Shown: positions 24,849 through 33,586 of the stretch, piece after piece
Numbering within the stretch: the first letter of the stretch is position 1
How the letters are laid out: every line of letters begins with the position of its first letter
Origin: Bacteroidales bacterium
GTDB taxonomy: Bacteria; Bacteroidota; Bacteroidia; Bacteroidales; JAADGE01
Assembly: GCA_021648725.1 (NCBI GenBank)
Contig: JAKISF010000002.1
Span: 96,002 to 160,001, forward strand
Direction: 5' to 3'
Length of the DNA: 64,000 nucleotides
The notes under the pieces: model-generated
What the model was told of the DNA's origin: nothing
Seen by the model: only the letters and a program-made list of their open reading frames with translations
Databases searched by the model: none
Translations under genes and position numbers: made by a program

Positions 24849-27626
24849 ATGAAACAATTGATTTTTTACATTGCGGCATTAATTTTTATCATCTCCGGAT
24901 GTGCTCAAATAGGCTCATTAACCGGAGGGGAAAAAGACACAGAGCCTCCCGTAATGCTAAAAAGCAAACCCGCAGAAAAAGCACTAAACGTTAAAGAAAA
25001 TAAATTAACTTTTACTTTTGATGAATTCTTTGGGTTAAATAATCTTAACGCCGTGTTTTTATCATCTCCGCCTTTAATTGAAAAACCGACCTTTAAAATA
25101 AAGCGTAAAAATTTAGTCGTTATTCTTAATGAAAAATTGAAAGATACAACAACATATATGTTTTGGTTTGCTGATGCAATTGAAGATTATCATGAAAAAA
25201 ACCCCTTAAAAGGTTTCAAATTTATCTTTTCAACCGGTAATGTGTTAGATACAATGGAAATTTCCGGAAGTTTAAAAGATGCTTTCACATTACAGCCTGA
25301 CCCTGATATGCTTGTAATGATTTACAGGGAGTATAACGACTCTACTCCCATTAATGAAATACCGTATTATATTACAAAATCCGATACATCCGGAAACTTT
25401 AAAATTGATTATATCAAACCCGGAAAATATCGAATTTTTGCATTAAAAGATTTAGATGCCAACATGAAGTTCAGCCTCCCGAATGAGAAAATTGCTTATA
25501 CCGATACTTTTATAATTCCCGAAGTTAAAACAGAAACAAAAACCGACACCTTTAAAACCGGCTCAGTTTTACATATAGGTTCGGAAACTTCAGCCGGAGA
25601 CACTTTGCTTAACGATACGGTTATTATTTCAGAAGAATATATTTACTCTCCGCAAAACATTACTCTTTTCACTTTTACGGAAGATAACAACAAACAATAT
25701 ATCTTAAATTCTGAAAGAGAACTAAAAGGAAAGTGTAAATTTGAATTCAATAAACCGGCCGACAACGTAAAAATCTCCTCCTTAAACTTCGATTTAATTG
25801 ACAAAAATTACTTTGCGGAAAAAGCCGACAGCGGAAGATCTTTAATTTATTGGCTTCGAAATAAAGAAATATACAATAAAGATACACTACAATTTTCTGT
25901 TTCATATTTTAATTTAGACTCCGCAGAAAACAAAGTTGCCGAAACAGATACAATTAGCTTTACCTTTAATATTGATGCTGACACAATAGCCCGAGAAATA
26001 AATTTTGAAGAATTTAAAACAGAACAAGATTCGTTTTCTCATTATTCAATAGTTTCAACAACCCCGATAAAAAGTATCGACACCTCAAAAATCAAACTTT
26101 TTGAAGTTCTGGACACATTAGTTGCAGATACAAAAGAACAAAAACTGCTTAAATTTTTCAGACCGGCACCAAACGAGTTAGTTTTTTCATTAAAAAGACC
26201 TTTTGCAAAAAACTTTTTTATTGAAGCCTTAAATTTTGATACAACAGAAAATTGGGTTCAAAATAATTACAGGAAAAATAACACAGTCTTAAATTGTAAA
26301 ATAACCGATAAAAACATTTCTGAAAAAGACACCCTAAAGATTGTATTACATTATGATAATGCTTTTTTTAAAAACCAAATACTTAAATTCAACGACACAC
26401 TTTCCCTTCCGTTACTAAAGCAAGGTCTTATTTCCGTGCAACGTCTGTCCGCTGATACAATTAGGATGAAATTTAAAAAAGCTGTTTCATCTGATACAGA
26501 AATAAAACAATTTGTAACAGAAAACAAAAATTGGTATAAACAGGTAAAATCGGAAGAAAGCAACTTATTAACATTACTAATTAAGGAAAAAGAATTAATT
26601 TATAAAGATACAATCTTATTAACTCTCAGAACAAATGATTTTGACAATACTTCCGGTGAAAAAATTGACTTTGAATATTCAAAAAACGCAATTTTTAAAT
26701 TTAATAAACAAAAAATTAAAAAATTTGTTCGCGAAGAACGTGATAAATTTTATATCGTGTTTAATAAACCTCTGCACTCTGACATTAACATAAATTCTGT
26801 TAACTTTACGATTAACAACGAATGGTATAATCAAGAAAAAACATCTTCCGGAGATACCGTAAAATTTAAAATAACAGATAAATTTGTAAGCAGTCTGGAT
26901 ACGTTAAAAATATCCGTAAACTATAAACTTTTAAACAGGTACGATAAAACAGTAGAAGAAAAAGATACCCTAACCCTTACTTATAAAAGAAAAAGGCGTT
27001 CAAGAAAAAACCGTTCTGCAAATGTTTCAACCGGCACAGAAAACTCAGAAAAATTAAAAACTGTAAGTATTAATATTCCTGTTAAATATAAAATTTTAAA
27101 AGATACACTTTCCGAACGTAAATATAACTTATTATACCCGTGGGAAGGTTCTAAAAACTATTTGCTTAAAATGGATTCATCCTCATTTACTGATATATAT
27201 GGAGGGTTATCAAAAAAAGAAGAAATAAAATTTAAGGTGAGAAAAAACGATGCTTACAGCAAATTAAATATTAAACTTGCAAATATCGGTAAATTAGAGA
27301 ACCCTAATTATATAACTTCTGACGACTCAACATCAACAGACTCTGTTCTTCTTTCTCAACTAAAAAAAGGACAAATAATTTTATATTTATCCAATGAAAA
27401 AAAAGAAATCGTAAAAACTGAATTTGCAAATTCAAATGAAAATATCTCATATAGTAATCTAATCCCCGGAACATATTCGGCAAAAATAATTTACGACATA
27501 AATAATAACAAAAAATGGGATTCGGGCAAATACCTGAAAAACCGACAACCCGAGCGTGTTATTATTTATGAAGAAACCATAACATTAACAGCCGGAGAAG
27601 AAACAGAAATTATCTGGGATTTATAA
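24849..27626 (+). CDS. Large Ig-like-domain lipoprotein
   Basis: 925 residues from M-K-Q-L-I-F-Y. A signal peptide ends in a lipobox I-I-S-G-C, giving a lipid-anchored protein. The first domain (E-P-P-V-M-L-K-S-K-P-A-E ... F-T-F-D-E-F) is the SbsA/Big_5-type Ig-like domain typical of Bacteroidota lipoproteins. The rest is long and beta-rich, with several K-D-T-L/I-x-F/L repeats and a very basic patch near residue 725 (K-R-K-R-R-S-R-K-N-R). It ends with a carboxypeptidase-regulatory-like strand set (P-G-T-Y-S-A-K-I-I-Y-D-I-N-N-N-K-K-W). The upstream 11 codons in frame were excluded because they precede the signal peptide. It is 17 bases from rnr, and the role is unknown. Confidence 0.78.
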   Translation: MKQLIFYIAALIFIISGCAQIGSLTGGEKDTEPPVMLKSKPAEKALNVKENKLTFTFDEFFGLNNLNAVFLSSPPLIEKPTFKIKRKNLVVILNEKLKDTTTYMFWFADAIEDYHEKNPLKGFKFIFSTGNVLDTMEISGSLKDAFTLQPDPDMLVMIYREYNDSTPINEIPYYITKSDTSGNFKIDYIKPGKYRIFALKDLDANMKFSLPNEKIAYTDTFIIPEVKTETKTDTFKTGSVLHIGSETSAGDTLLNDTVIISEEYIYSPQNITLFTFTEDNNKQYILNSERELKGKCKFEFNKPADNVKISSLNFDLIDKNYFAEKADSGRSLIYWLRNKEIYNKDTLQFSVSYFNLDSAENKVAETDTISFTFNIDADTIAREINFEEFKTEQDSFSHYSIVSTTPIKSIDTSKIKLFEVLDTLVADTKEQKLLKFFRPAPNELVFSLKRPFAKNFFIEALNFDTTENWVQNNYRKNNTVLNCKITDKNISEKDTLKIVLHYDNAFFKNQILKFNDTLSLPLLKQGLISVQRLSADTIRMKFKKAVSSDTEIKQFVTENKNWYKQVKSEESNLLTLLIKEKELIYKDTILLTLRTNDFDNTSGEKIDFEYSKNAIFKFNKQKIKKFVREERDKFYIVFNKPLHSDININSVNFTINNEWYNQEKTSSGDTVKFKITDKFVSSLDTLKISVNYKLLNRYDKTVEEKDTLTLTYKRKRRSRKNRSANVSTGTENSEKLKTVSINIPVKYKILKDTLSERKYNLLYPWEGSKNYLLKMDSSSFTDIYGGLSKKEEIKFKVRKNDAYSKLNIKLANIGKLENPNYITSDDSTSTDSVLLSQLKKGQIILYLSNEKKEIVKTEFANSNENISYSNLIPGTYSAKIIYDINNNKKWDSGKYLKNRQPERVIIYEETITLTAGEETEIIWDL

Positions 27627-27643
27627 ATAAAAAAAAAGAAATT

Positions 27644-29794
27644 ATGGCAAAACACAACAATAAAAAAAAGAAATTAAAAAAAATATCAACCTTTAACCGA
27701 AAAACATTGCAAACCTTTGTAATGAATATTTTTCGCGACAGACCTAAACAATACTTCAACTACAAACAGTTAGCAAAAAAGCTGAACATTTCGGATTTGC
27801 GAACAAAACAACTTCTGAACGAAGTTTTAAATCAACTTTGCGACCAAGGAAAAGTTGAAGAAGAAAGAACCGGAAGATACAAATTTGTACCTACAACATC
27901 TACTGTTACAGGCAGAGTCCAATTAATTGCATCCGGCTCAGCCTTTGTAATATCTGATGATACCGAAGAAGACATTTACATTCCTCGCAAATTTATGGGC
28001 GGAGCCTTAAACGGCGACACTGTTGAAGTTCGTATATGGGCAAGACGCAAAAAACGAAGCCCCGAAGGCGAAATCACAAAAATAATTAAACGAAATAAAA
28101 TAAAATTTGCAGGAACAGTAAGCATTACAAATGACAATATAGCATTCTTAATCGTTACCGAAAGAAATATGCCTTATGATATTTTTATTCCCATGAAAAA
28201 CCTTAACGGTGCTGAACACGGTAAAAAAGCAGTTGCCGAAATTACAAGTTGGGCAGATCATCAAAAAAACCCTGTCGGGAAAATAATTGATGTTCTTGGT
28301 AACGAAGGCGATAATGATGCCGAAATGCACGCAATTCTTACAGAGTTTAATTTACCGTACAAATTTCCGGAACACCTAAATAATCTTGCCGAAAAAATTC
28401 CTATTGAAATAACCGAAGAAGAAGTAAGCAAGCGAAAAGATTTCAGAAAAATAACAACCTTCACAATTGACCCGCATGATGCAAAAGATTTTGACGATGC
28501 TCTGTCATTCAGAAAGTTAGCAAACGGAAACATAGAGGTCGGAATTCACATTGCCGATGTAACACATTACGTAAAAGAAGGCAGTAAAATAGACAAAGAA
28601 GCTTACGAAAGGGCAACTTCCGTTTATCTTGTTGACAGAACGGTTCCCATGTTGCCGGAAAAACTTTCCAATAATGTTTGCTCTCTACGCCCCAATGAAG
28701 AAAAACTCACATACTCCGCCGTGTTTGAAATGGATGTCGATGCAAATGTAAAAACTCAGTGGTTCGGACGAACCGTAATTAATTCCGACAGAAGATTCAA
28801 TTATGCCGAAGCACAGGAAGTTATTGAAACAGGAAAAGGAGATTTGTCCGATGAAATTCTTGAACTGAATAAACTGGCAAAAAAATTAAAAGAGAAACGT
28901 TTTAAAAGCGGCTCTATTTCTTTTGAAAGAATCGAAGTAAAGTTTCATTTGGATGATGACGGAAAACCGACCGGAATATATTTTAAAGAAGCAAAAGATT
29001 CTAATCATCTTATTGAAGAATTTATGTTGTTGGCAAACAGAAAGGTTGCAACCTATGTCGGCAAAACACTTCACAAGCCGTTTATTTACAGAATACACGA
29101 TGAGCCGGATATGGAAAAACTTCACGCATTCGGAGATTTTATAAAACAGTTCGGTTACAATTTAACCTTTAAAAATGAAACGGAAGTTGCAGAATCGTTA
29201 AATAAATTGCTGTATGACGTTAAAGGAAAAAGTGAACAAAACATGATTGAACAACTTGCCGTTCGCTCAATGGCAAAGGCGGAATATTCAGCCGATAATG
29301 TCGGACATTACGGTTTGGCTTTCGACTTTTATTCACACTTCACATCTCCCATTAGGCGCTACCCGGATATGATGGTACACAGGCTTTTAACTAACTATTT
29401 AAATAAAGGCAAACCTGCAATGACTAATGTTTTAAACGAAAAAAGCAAACATTCGTCCGATATGGAACGCAGAGCCGTAATGGCTGAACGTGCATCAATA
29501 AAATACAAACAAGCCGAATTTATGCACGACAAACTCGGGTATATTTTTGATGCCGTAATAACGGGTGTAACAGAAAGAGGATTATATGTAGAAATAAATG
29601 AAAATAAAATTGAAGGAATGCTTGCAATGCGAGATTTAGATGATGATTTTTATGTATTCGATGAAAAAAATTATTGCATAACCGGAGAAAGAAGCAAAAA
29701 GAAATTTCAGCTCGGGGACCCGATAAAAATACAGCTGGTAAAAGTTAATATGCAAAGCCGAACAATTGATTTTGTTCCTGCAGAAGATTTTTAG
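27644..29794 (+). CDS. rnr: Ribonuclease R
   Basis: 716 residues. A processive 3'-5' exoribonuclease that degrades structured RNA. It has an N-terminal winged helix (about 15-75), cold-shock RNA-binding domains, the RNB catalytic domain with D-P-H-D-A-K-D-F-D-D-A (metal-binding aspartates) and H-Y-G-L-A-F-D-F-Y-S-H-F-T-S-P-I-R-R-Y-P, and a C-terminal S1 domain. The N-terminus is Lys-rich, as is common in RNase R. It is probably co-transcribed with the lipoprotein gene upstream. Confidence 0.95.
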   Translation: MAKHNNKKKKLKKISTFNRKTLQTFVMNIFRDRPKQYFNYKQLAKKLNISDLRTKQLLNEVLNQLCDQGKVEEERTGRYKFVPTTSTVTGRVQLIASGSAFVISDDTEEDIYIPRKFMGGALNGDTVEVRIWARRKKRSPEGEITKIIKRNKIKFAGTVSITNDNIAFLIVTERNMPYDIFIPMKNLNGAEHGKKAVAEITSWADHQKNPVGKIIDVLGNEGDNDAEMHAILTEFNLPYKFPEHLNNLAEKIPIEITEEEVSKRKDFRKITTFTIDPHDAKDFDDALSFRKLANGNIEVGIHIADVTHYVKEGSKIDKEAYERATSVYLVDRTVPMLPEKLSNNVCSLRPNEEKLTYSAVFEMDVDANVKTQWFGRTVINSDRRFNYAEAQEVIETGKGDLSDEILELNKLAKKLKEKRFKSGSISFERIEVKFHLDDDGKPTGIYFKEAKDSNHLIEEFMLLANRKVATYVGKTLHKPFIYRIHDEPDMEKLHAFGDFIKQFGYNLTFKNETEVAESLNKLLYDVKGKSEQNMIEQLAVRSMAKAEYSADNVGHYGLAFDFYSHFTSPIRRYPDMMVHRLLTNYLNKGKPAMTNVLNEKSKHSSDMERRAVMAERASIKYKQAEFMHDKLGYIFDAVITGVTERGLYVEINENKIEGMLAMRDLDDDFYVFDEKNYCITGERSKKKFQLGDPIKIQLVKVNMQSRTIDFVPAEDF

Positions 29795-29847
29795 TTTTTT
29801 TGTAATTAAAAAACAAAAGTGGCAACATATAAAGTAAATATCAAAAT

Positions 29848-31263
29848 ATGCTTTTCAACACAATTGAATTTGTATTTTTTCTGCCTGCAGTAATTATTAT
29901 TTATTTTTTGGTTCCTTCCAAGTACAGATGGATACTCTTGTTGGTTGCAAGCTATTACTTCTATATGTGTTGGAAAATAGAGTACATTATTCTTATAATA
30001 AGCTCAACCCTAATTGATTACTTTTCGGCAATTCAAATAGAAAACGCAAAAAAAAAGCAAGTAAAGCGGGCTTTTCTGATTTTGAGTTTGGTTACTAACT
30101 TAGGCTTACTGTTCTCATTCAAATATTTTAATTTCTTTTCGGAAAGTGTTAATATTCTGTTTAATAAAATAAATATAGCATACCAAACACCCGAGCTAAA
30201 TGTTCTTTTGCCTGTCGGTATTTCATTTTATACTTTCCAAACATTAAGTTATTCTATTGATGTTTATACCGGAAAACAAAAGGCTGAGCATCATTTAGGA
30301 TATTTTGCCTTGTATGTTTCATTTTTTCCTCAATTAGTTGCCGGACCTATTGAGCGTTTCAGCAGATTAACGCCCCAACTGAAAGCAAAACACACATTCT
30401 CTTATGATAACTTAAAAAACGGACTGAGGTTAATTCTTTACGGCTTATTTATAAAAATGGTTATTGCCGACAATATTTCTGTTTACGTTGACCAAATATA
30501 TAATAATCCGGCAGAATACGGTTCTTTCGATATTTTGAAGGGCATATTTTTTTATTCATTCCAAATATATAGTGATTTTTACGGATATTCAATAATTGCA
30601 ATAGGAAGTGCCCTGATTATGGGAATAAAAATAATGGATAACTTTAAAACACCATATCTTGCTAAAAACATTGCAGAATTTTGGCAAAGGTGGCACATAT
30701 CTCTTTCAACATGGTTCAGAGATTATTTGTATTTTCCTCTCGGAGGCAATAAAGTTAAAAAATACAGGTGGTTTATAAATGTTTTAATCGTGTTTCTTGT
30801 CAGCGGGCTGTGGCACGGTGCAAATTGGACTTTTATATTTTGGGGCGGATTGTTCGGTATAATTTATTTGACAGAAAGCATTGTTAATAAAGCATTAAAA
30901 GTAAAAAGTTCTCATACAAGTTTTTCAATTAAACATATTTTGCTTGCTTTGAAAACATTTATTTTAGTAACTTTCATTTGGGTGTTTTTCAGAAGTCAAA
31001 GTATTAGCGAAGCATTTAATATTTTTGAATTAATAGGAAATAACTTCGGAAAAGGGGTTAAAAGTCTGAGTGTTGATAATATAACATTAATGTTTTTCGT
31101 GTTATTCTTGATAAGTGATGTTTTGCTATACAACAAAAGGTTTGATAAATGGGTTGATAAAGTTCCTTTTGTCTCGAGGTGGAGTATATATTTTATTTTA
31201 ATTTTTTCAATAATTGTTTTCTCCGGTGTTGATGATGCTCCTTTCATCTATTTCCAATTCTAA
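29848..31263 (+). CDS. MBOAT-family O-acyltransferase (AlgI-like)
   Basis: 471 residues with about ten membrane segments. The MBOAT signature is present as F-W-Q-R-W-H-I-S-L-S-T-W-F-R-D-Y-L-Y-F-P-L-G-G and the catalytic histidine in S-G-L-W-H-G-A-N-W-T-F-I-F-W-G. AlgI-type proteins pass acetyl groups across the inner membrane to a periplasmic acceptor. The next gene, 6 bases downstream, encodes a membrane-anchored SGNH-like protein, the usual partner. The acceptor polysaccharide is unknown, since no polymer genes are adjacent. Confidence 0.9.
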   Translation: MLFNTIEFVFFLPAVIIIYFLVPSKYRWILLLVASYYFYMCWKIEYIILIISSTLIDYFSAIQIENAKKKQVKRAFLILSLVTNLGLLFSFKYFNFFSESVNILFNKINIAYQTPELNVLLPVGISFYTFQTLSYSIDVYTGKQKAEHHLGYFALYVSFFPQLVAGPIERFSRLTPQLKAKHTFSYDNLKNGLRLILYGLFIKMVIADNISVYVDQIYNNPAEYGSFDILKGIFFYSFQIYSDFYGYSIIAIGSALIMGIKIMDNFKTPYLAKNIAEFWQRWHISLSTWFRDYLYFPLGGNKVKKYRWFINVLIVFLVSGLWHGANWTFIFWGGLFGIIYLTESIVNKALKVKSSHTSFSIKHILLALKTFILVTFIWVFFRSQSISEAFNIFELIGNNFGKGVKSLSVDNITLMFFVLFLISDVLLYNKRFDKWVDKVPFVSRWSIYFILIFSIIVFSGVDDAPFIYFQF

Positions 31264-31268
31264 AAAAT

Positions 31269-32765
31269 ATGAAGATATTAAAAAAAATATTATTCCGGAT
31301 TTTTATAATAATTATATTTTTGGTTATTTCTAACCTTATTTATTCGTATTTCTTTCTTGAATCTGACATACAAAAGCATTCAAAAATTATACGTGAAATA
31401 CGAGAAGTCCAAGACAGTTGTCAAATAGTATATTTCGGAGAATCTTCAAATGCAACAGTTAGCAGCGGCGATATTAACAAAAGCTCAATCAGTAAGTTTA
31501 TATCAGAATATTTTCCCGATTTAAAGTTCGGAACAGTTGACAGAGGTGCTGTTCACTCAGGAATTTACAAGGTATATCTTCAGCTGTTACCCGAAAAATC
31601 TCAAGTTGAAACAATTATTATTACCTTAAATTTACGCTCTTTCAATGCTCAATGGATTTTTTCGGAATTAGAAACCTCTCTGCAAAAAAGTGTTGTTTTA
31701 TTAAAAAAATATCCGCCGCTGTATAACAGGTTTAGGCTTTCTTTCAAAGATTATGACTTAAAAACAAAAGACGAAAGAAATAAACAATTTAAAAGAAAGT
31801 GGAAAAAAGATAAAATTGACTTTCCCTACGAATTTCCTTATAAAAATGTAATTGAATGGGACAAAGATATGTTTAATAATGGAGTTTTGAACCCTGACGG
31901 GTCTCGCAATCAGGAGCTTACTGAATTAGCCTGCCATTATATCAAAGCTTATGCATTTACAATTGACACCTTAAAAAATCCTAGGATTAAAGATTTTGAT
32001 GAAATTGTTGGATTAGCCAAAAAACGAAATTGGAATATCGTTTTTAATCTTCTGTCAGAAAATACCGAAAAAGCAAACGAATTAGTAGGTAAAGACCTTG
32101 TGTTTTTGATAAGAAAGAACAGAGATATTTTAGTTTCTCGCTACACAAAAAAAGGAGTTATTGTTGTCGATAATCTTGAATTAGTGCCTAATGAGGAATT
32201 TATTGATCAAAACTGGACAACGGAACATTATGCCGAAAAGGGCAGAAGAGCTGTTGCCGGAAATGTTGCAAAAAAAATGAAAGTTCTGTATTCTGATGAA
32301 TTTGTTAATGTCGTAACCGGAGACGAGAAAAAAACAAACTTTTTCATACCGTGTGAAAAAAAAGACTCTTGGGGACAAATGCAAACTATCTCAACCGAAC
32401 AGTTTTTCTCGGGAAAAACATCCTCAAAAACCGGAAACGGAGAAAATTTCAGCTTAACTTTTGAATGGGGCGTAAAAAATATTCCCGATACAATAAAAAC
32501 CGTCAATATAAAATGTAAAATTTTTCAAACCGTAAAAGATGGTAATATCAAATTAGCAATTGAAGTCAGAGGAGACAGTATTAATAATATTTGGCATACA
32601 AAAAGCATAAGTTCTTTTGTACAAAATATTAATTCTTGGGAAAACTTTGAATATGCCTATTCTGTGCCGAAAGAATTTTTTTCGGGCGATTTGATAAAAA
32701 TATACATCTATAACCCGACAAAAAACATTATTTATGTTGATGATTTTGAGATTAATTTCAGATAA
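31269..32765 (+). CDS. Membrane-anchored SGNH-like partner of the MBOAT protein
   Basis: 498 residues. An N-terminal membrane helix (about 8-28) is followed by a domain that opens with I-V-Y-F-G-E-S-S-N, where an SGNH hydrolase would have G-D-S. It continues with D-R-G-A-V-H-S-G and a late N-W-T-T-E-H-Y-A-E-K-G-R block, reminiscent of the Ser...Asp-x-x-His arrangement of AlgX/DltD-like proteins. Residues ~350-498 look like a beta-sandwich, possibly carbohydrate binding. It probably completes O-acylation in the periplasm. The family is recognised only by this pattern and by its position. Confidence 0.55.
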   Translation: MKILKKILFRIFIIIIFLVISNLIYSYFFLESDIQKHSKIIREIREVQDSCQIVYFGESSNATVSSGDINKSSISKFISEYFPDLKFGTVDRGAVHSGIYKVYLQLLPEKSQVETIIITLNLRSFNAQWIFSELETSLQKSVVLLKKYPPLYNRFRLSFKDYDLKTKDERNKQFKRKWKKDKIDFPYEFPYKNVIEWDKDMFNNGVLNPDGSRNQELTELACHYIKAYAFTIDTLKNPRIKDFDEIVGLAKKRNWNIVFNLLSENTEKANELVGKDLVFLIRKNRDILVSRYTKKGVIVVDNLELVPNEEFIDQNWTTEHYAEKGRRAVAGNVAKKMKVLYSDEFVNVVTGDEKKTNFFIPCEKKDSWGQMQTISTEQFFSGKTSSKTGNGENFSLTFEWGVKNIPDTIKTVNIKCKIFQTVKDGNIKLAIEVRGDSINNIWHTKSISSFVQNINSWENFEYAYSVPKEFFSGDLIKIYIYNPTKNIIYVDDFEINFR

Positions 32766-32772
32766 TTGTTAT

Positions 32773-32796
32773 GTTGGGAAAATAATATTTTCCAAC
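32773..32796 (+). terminator. Hairpin after the SGNH-like gene
   Basis: GTTGGGAAAATA and TATTTTCCAAC pair with one bulged G and no loop to spare, so the stem is imperfect and the T tail is absent. It may separate this gene from the TetR operon. The remainder of the gap to 32928 holds the TetR-side promoter region. Confidence 0.4.
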
Positions 32797-32896
32797 CCGC
32801 CGCACACATCTTGCTGGAAATCAAACAAATATACCTTTTGGGGTTTTGGTGCATGAAAAAAACAAAAAAAGATTTGCACAGTAAAAAAAATATCTT

Positions 32897-32927
32897 TTTA
32901 TTTGCGAGTGAATACTAACTAACAAAT
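32897..32927 (+). promoter_or_regulatory. TetR-gene promoter region with first copy of a repeated element
   Basis: A near -7 box TTTATTTG (32897-32904) is followed by AGTGAATACTAACTAACAAA and one more base (32907-32927). The same 21 bases, with one change, occur before the transporter gene at 33557. Placement over the likely transcription start suggests an operator for the TetR protein, an inference. Confidence 0.45.
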
Positions 32928-32928
32928 T

Positions 32929-33507
32929 ATGTTGTCCGAAAGACAATCTCAAATTATTGATGAGTCGATAAAATTAATTGCTGAAAAAGGAATACAAGGT
33001 TTTACAATAAAAAACTTGTCAAAAGCAATCGGCATTTCAGAACCAGCAATTTATCGTCATTTCGACAGTAAAACACATATTTTGTTGGCTATTTTGGATA
33101 ACTTTAAACAAATGGCAAAATTTTTAGCAAAAATGATGTCCGAAATCCAAATAACAGCAGTAGAAAAAATATCTTTTATGTTTGAAAAAATGGTAGATTT
33201 ATTTACCGAAACGCCCTCGCTTGTTTCCGTTCTTTTTTCCGAAGAAATTTTTAAAAACGAAGAAGTTCTTAAACAAAAAATTGTTGAAATATTAAATACA
33301 AACGAATCAACTGTTGAAAACATTTTAATTGCCGGTCAAAAAAAGGGTGAAATAAGAACCGATGTAAGCGAAAAAACTCTTGCATTAATGGTTATGGGAT
33401 CACTGAGACTAATGGTAAAACGATGGAGCTTAGAAAATTACAATTTTAATTTGAAAAAGGAAGGAAAAATACTCATAGAGTCTATTAAAACAATATCATC
33501 TAAATAA
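32929..33507 (+). CDS. TetR/AcrR-family transcriptional regulator
   Basis: 192 residues. The N-terminal helix-turn-helix is clear: S-I-K-L-I-A-E-K-G-I-Q-G-F-T-I-K-N-L-S-K-A-I-G style residues 12-34, then S-E-P-A-I-Y-R-H-F-D-S-K. The C-terminal helical ligand domain is not distinctive. It lies 80 bases before an MMPL transporter gene on the same strand, and both genes are preceded by the same 21-base element. I therefore expect it to control its own gene and the transporter, probably responding to a lipid or hydrophobic ligand; the ligand is not readable. Confidence 0.87.
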   Translation: MLSERQSQIIDESIKLIAEKGIQGFTIKNLSKAIGISEPAIYRHFDSKTHILLAILDNFKQMAKFLAKMMSEIQITAVEKISFMFEKMVDLFTETPSLVSVLFSEEIFKNEEVLKQKIVEILNTNESTVENILIAGQKKGEIRTDVSEKTLALMVMGSLRLMVKRWSLENYNFNLKKEGKILIESIKTISSK

Positions 33508-33518
33508 AAACAAACTTG

Positions 33519-33534
33519 CGCATATTAGTATGCG
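33519..33534. repeat. Perfect palindrome between the TetR and MMPL genes
   Basis: CGCATA-TTAG-TATGCG, 6-base arms and a 4-base centre. It shares the core ATA(C/T)TAA (read on the opposite strand) with the repeated elements at 32907 and 33557. It could be a TetR operator or a short terminator, since a T-rich stretch follows. Confidence 0.4.
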
Positions 33535-33556
33535 TTTTATTTTACAAAACAAACGT

Positions 33557-33577
33557 AGTGAATATTAACTAACAAAT
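33557..33577 (+). promoter_or_regulatory. Second copy of the repeated element, before the MMPL gene
   Basis: Matches the element at 32907-32927 at 20 of 21 positions (C to T inside the ATA(C/T)TAA core). It ends 9 bases before the ATG. Candidate TetR operator. Confidence 0.45.
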
Positions 33578-33586
33578 AAAGATTAA

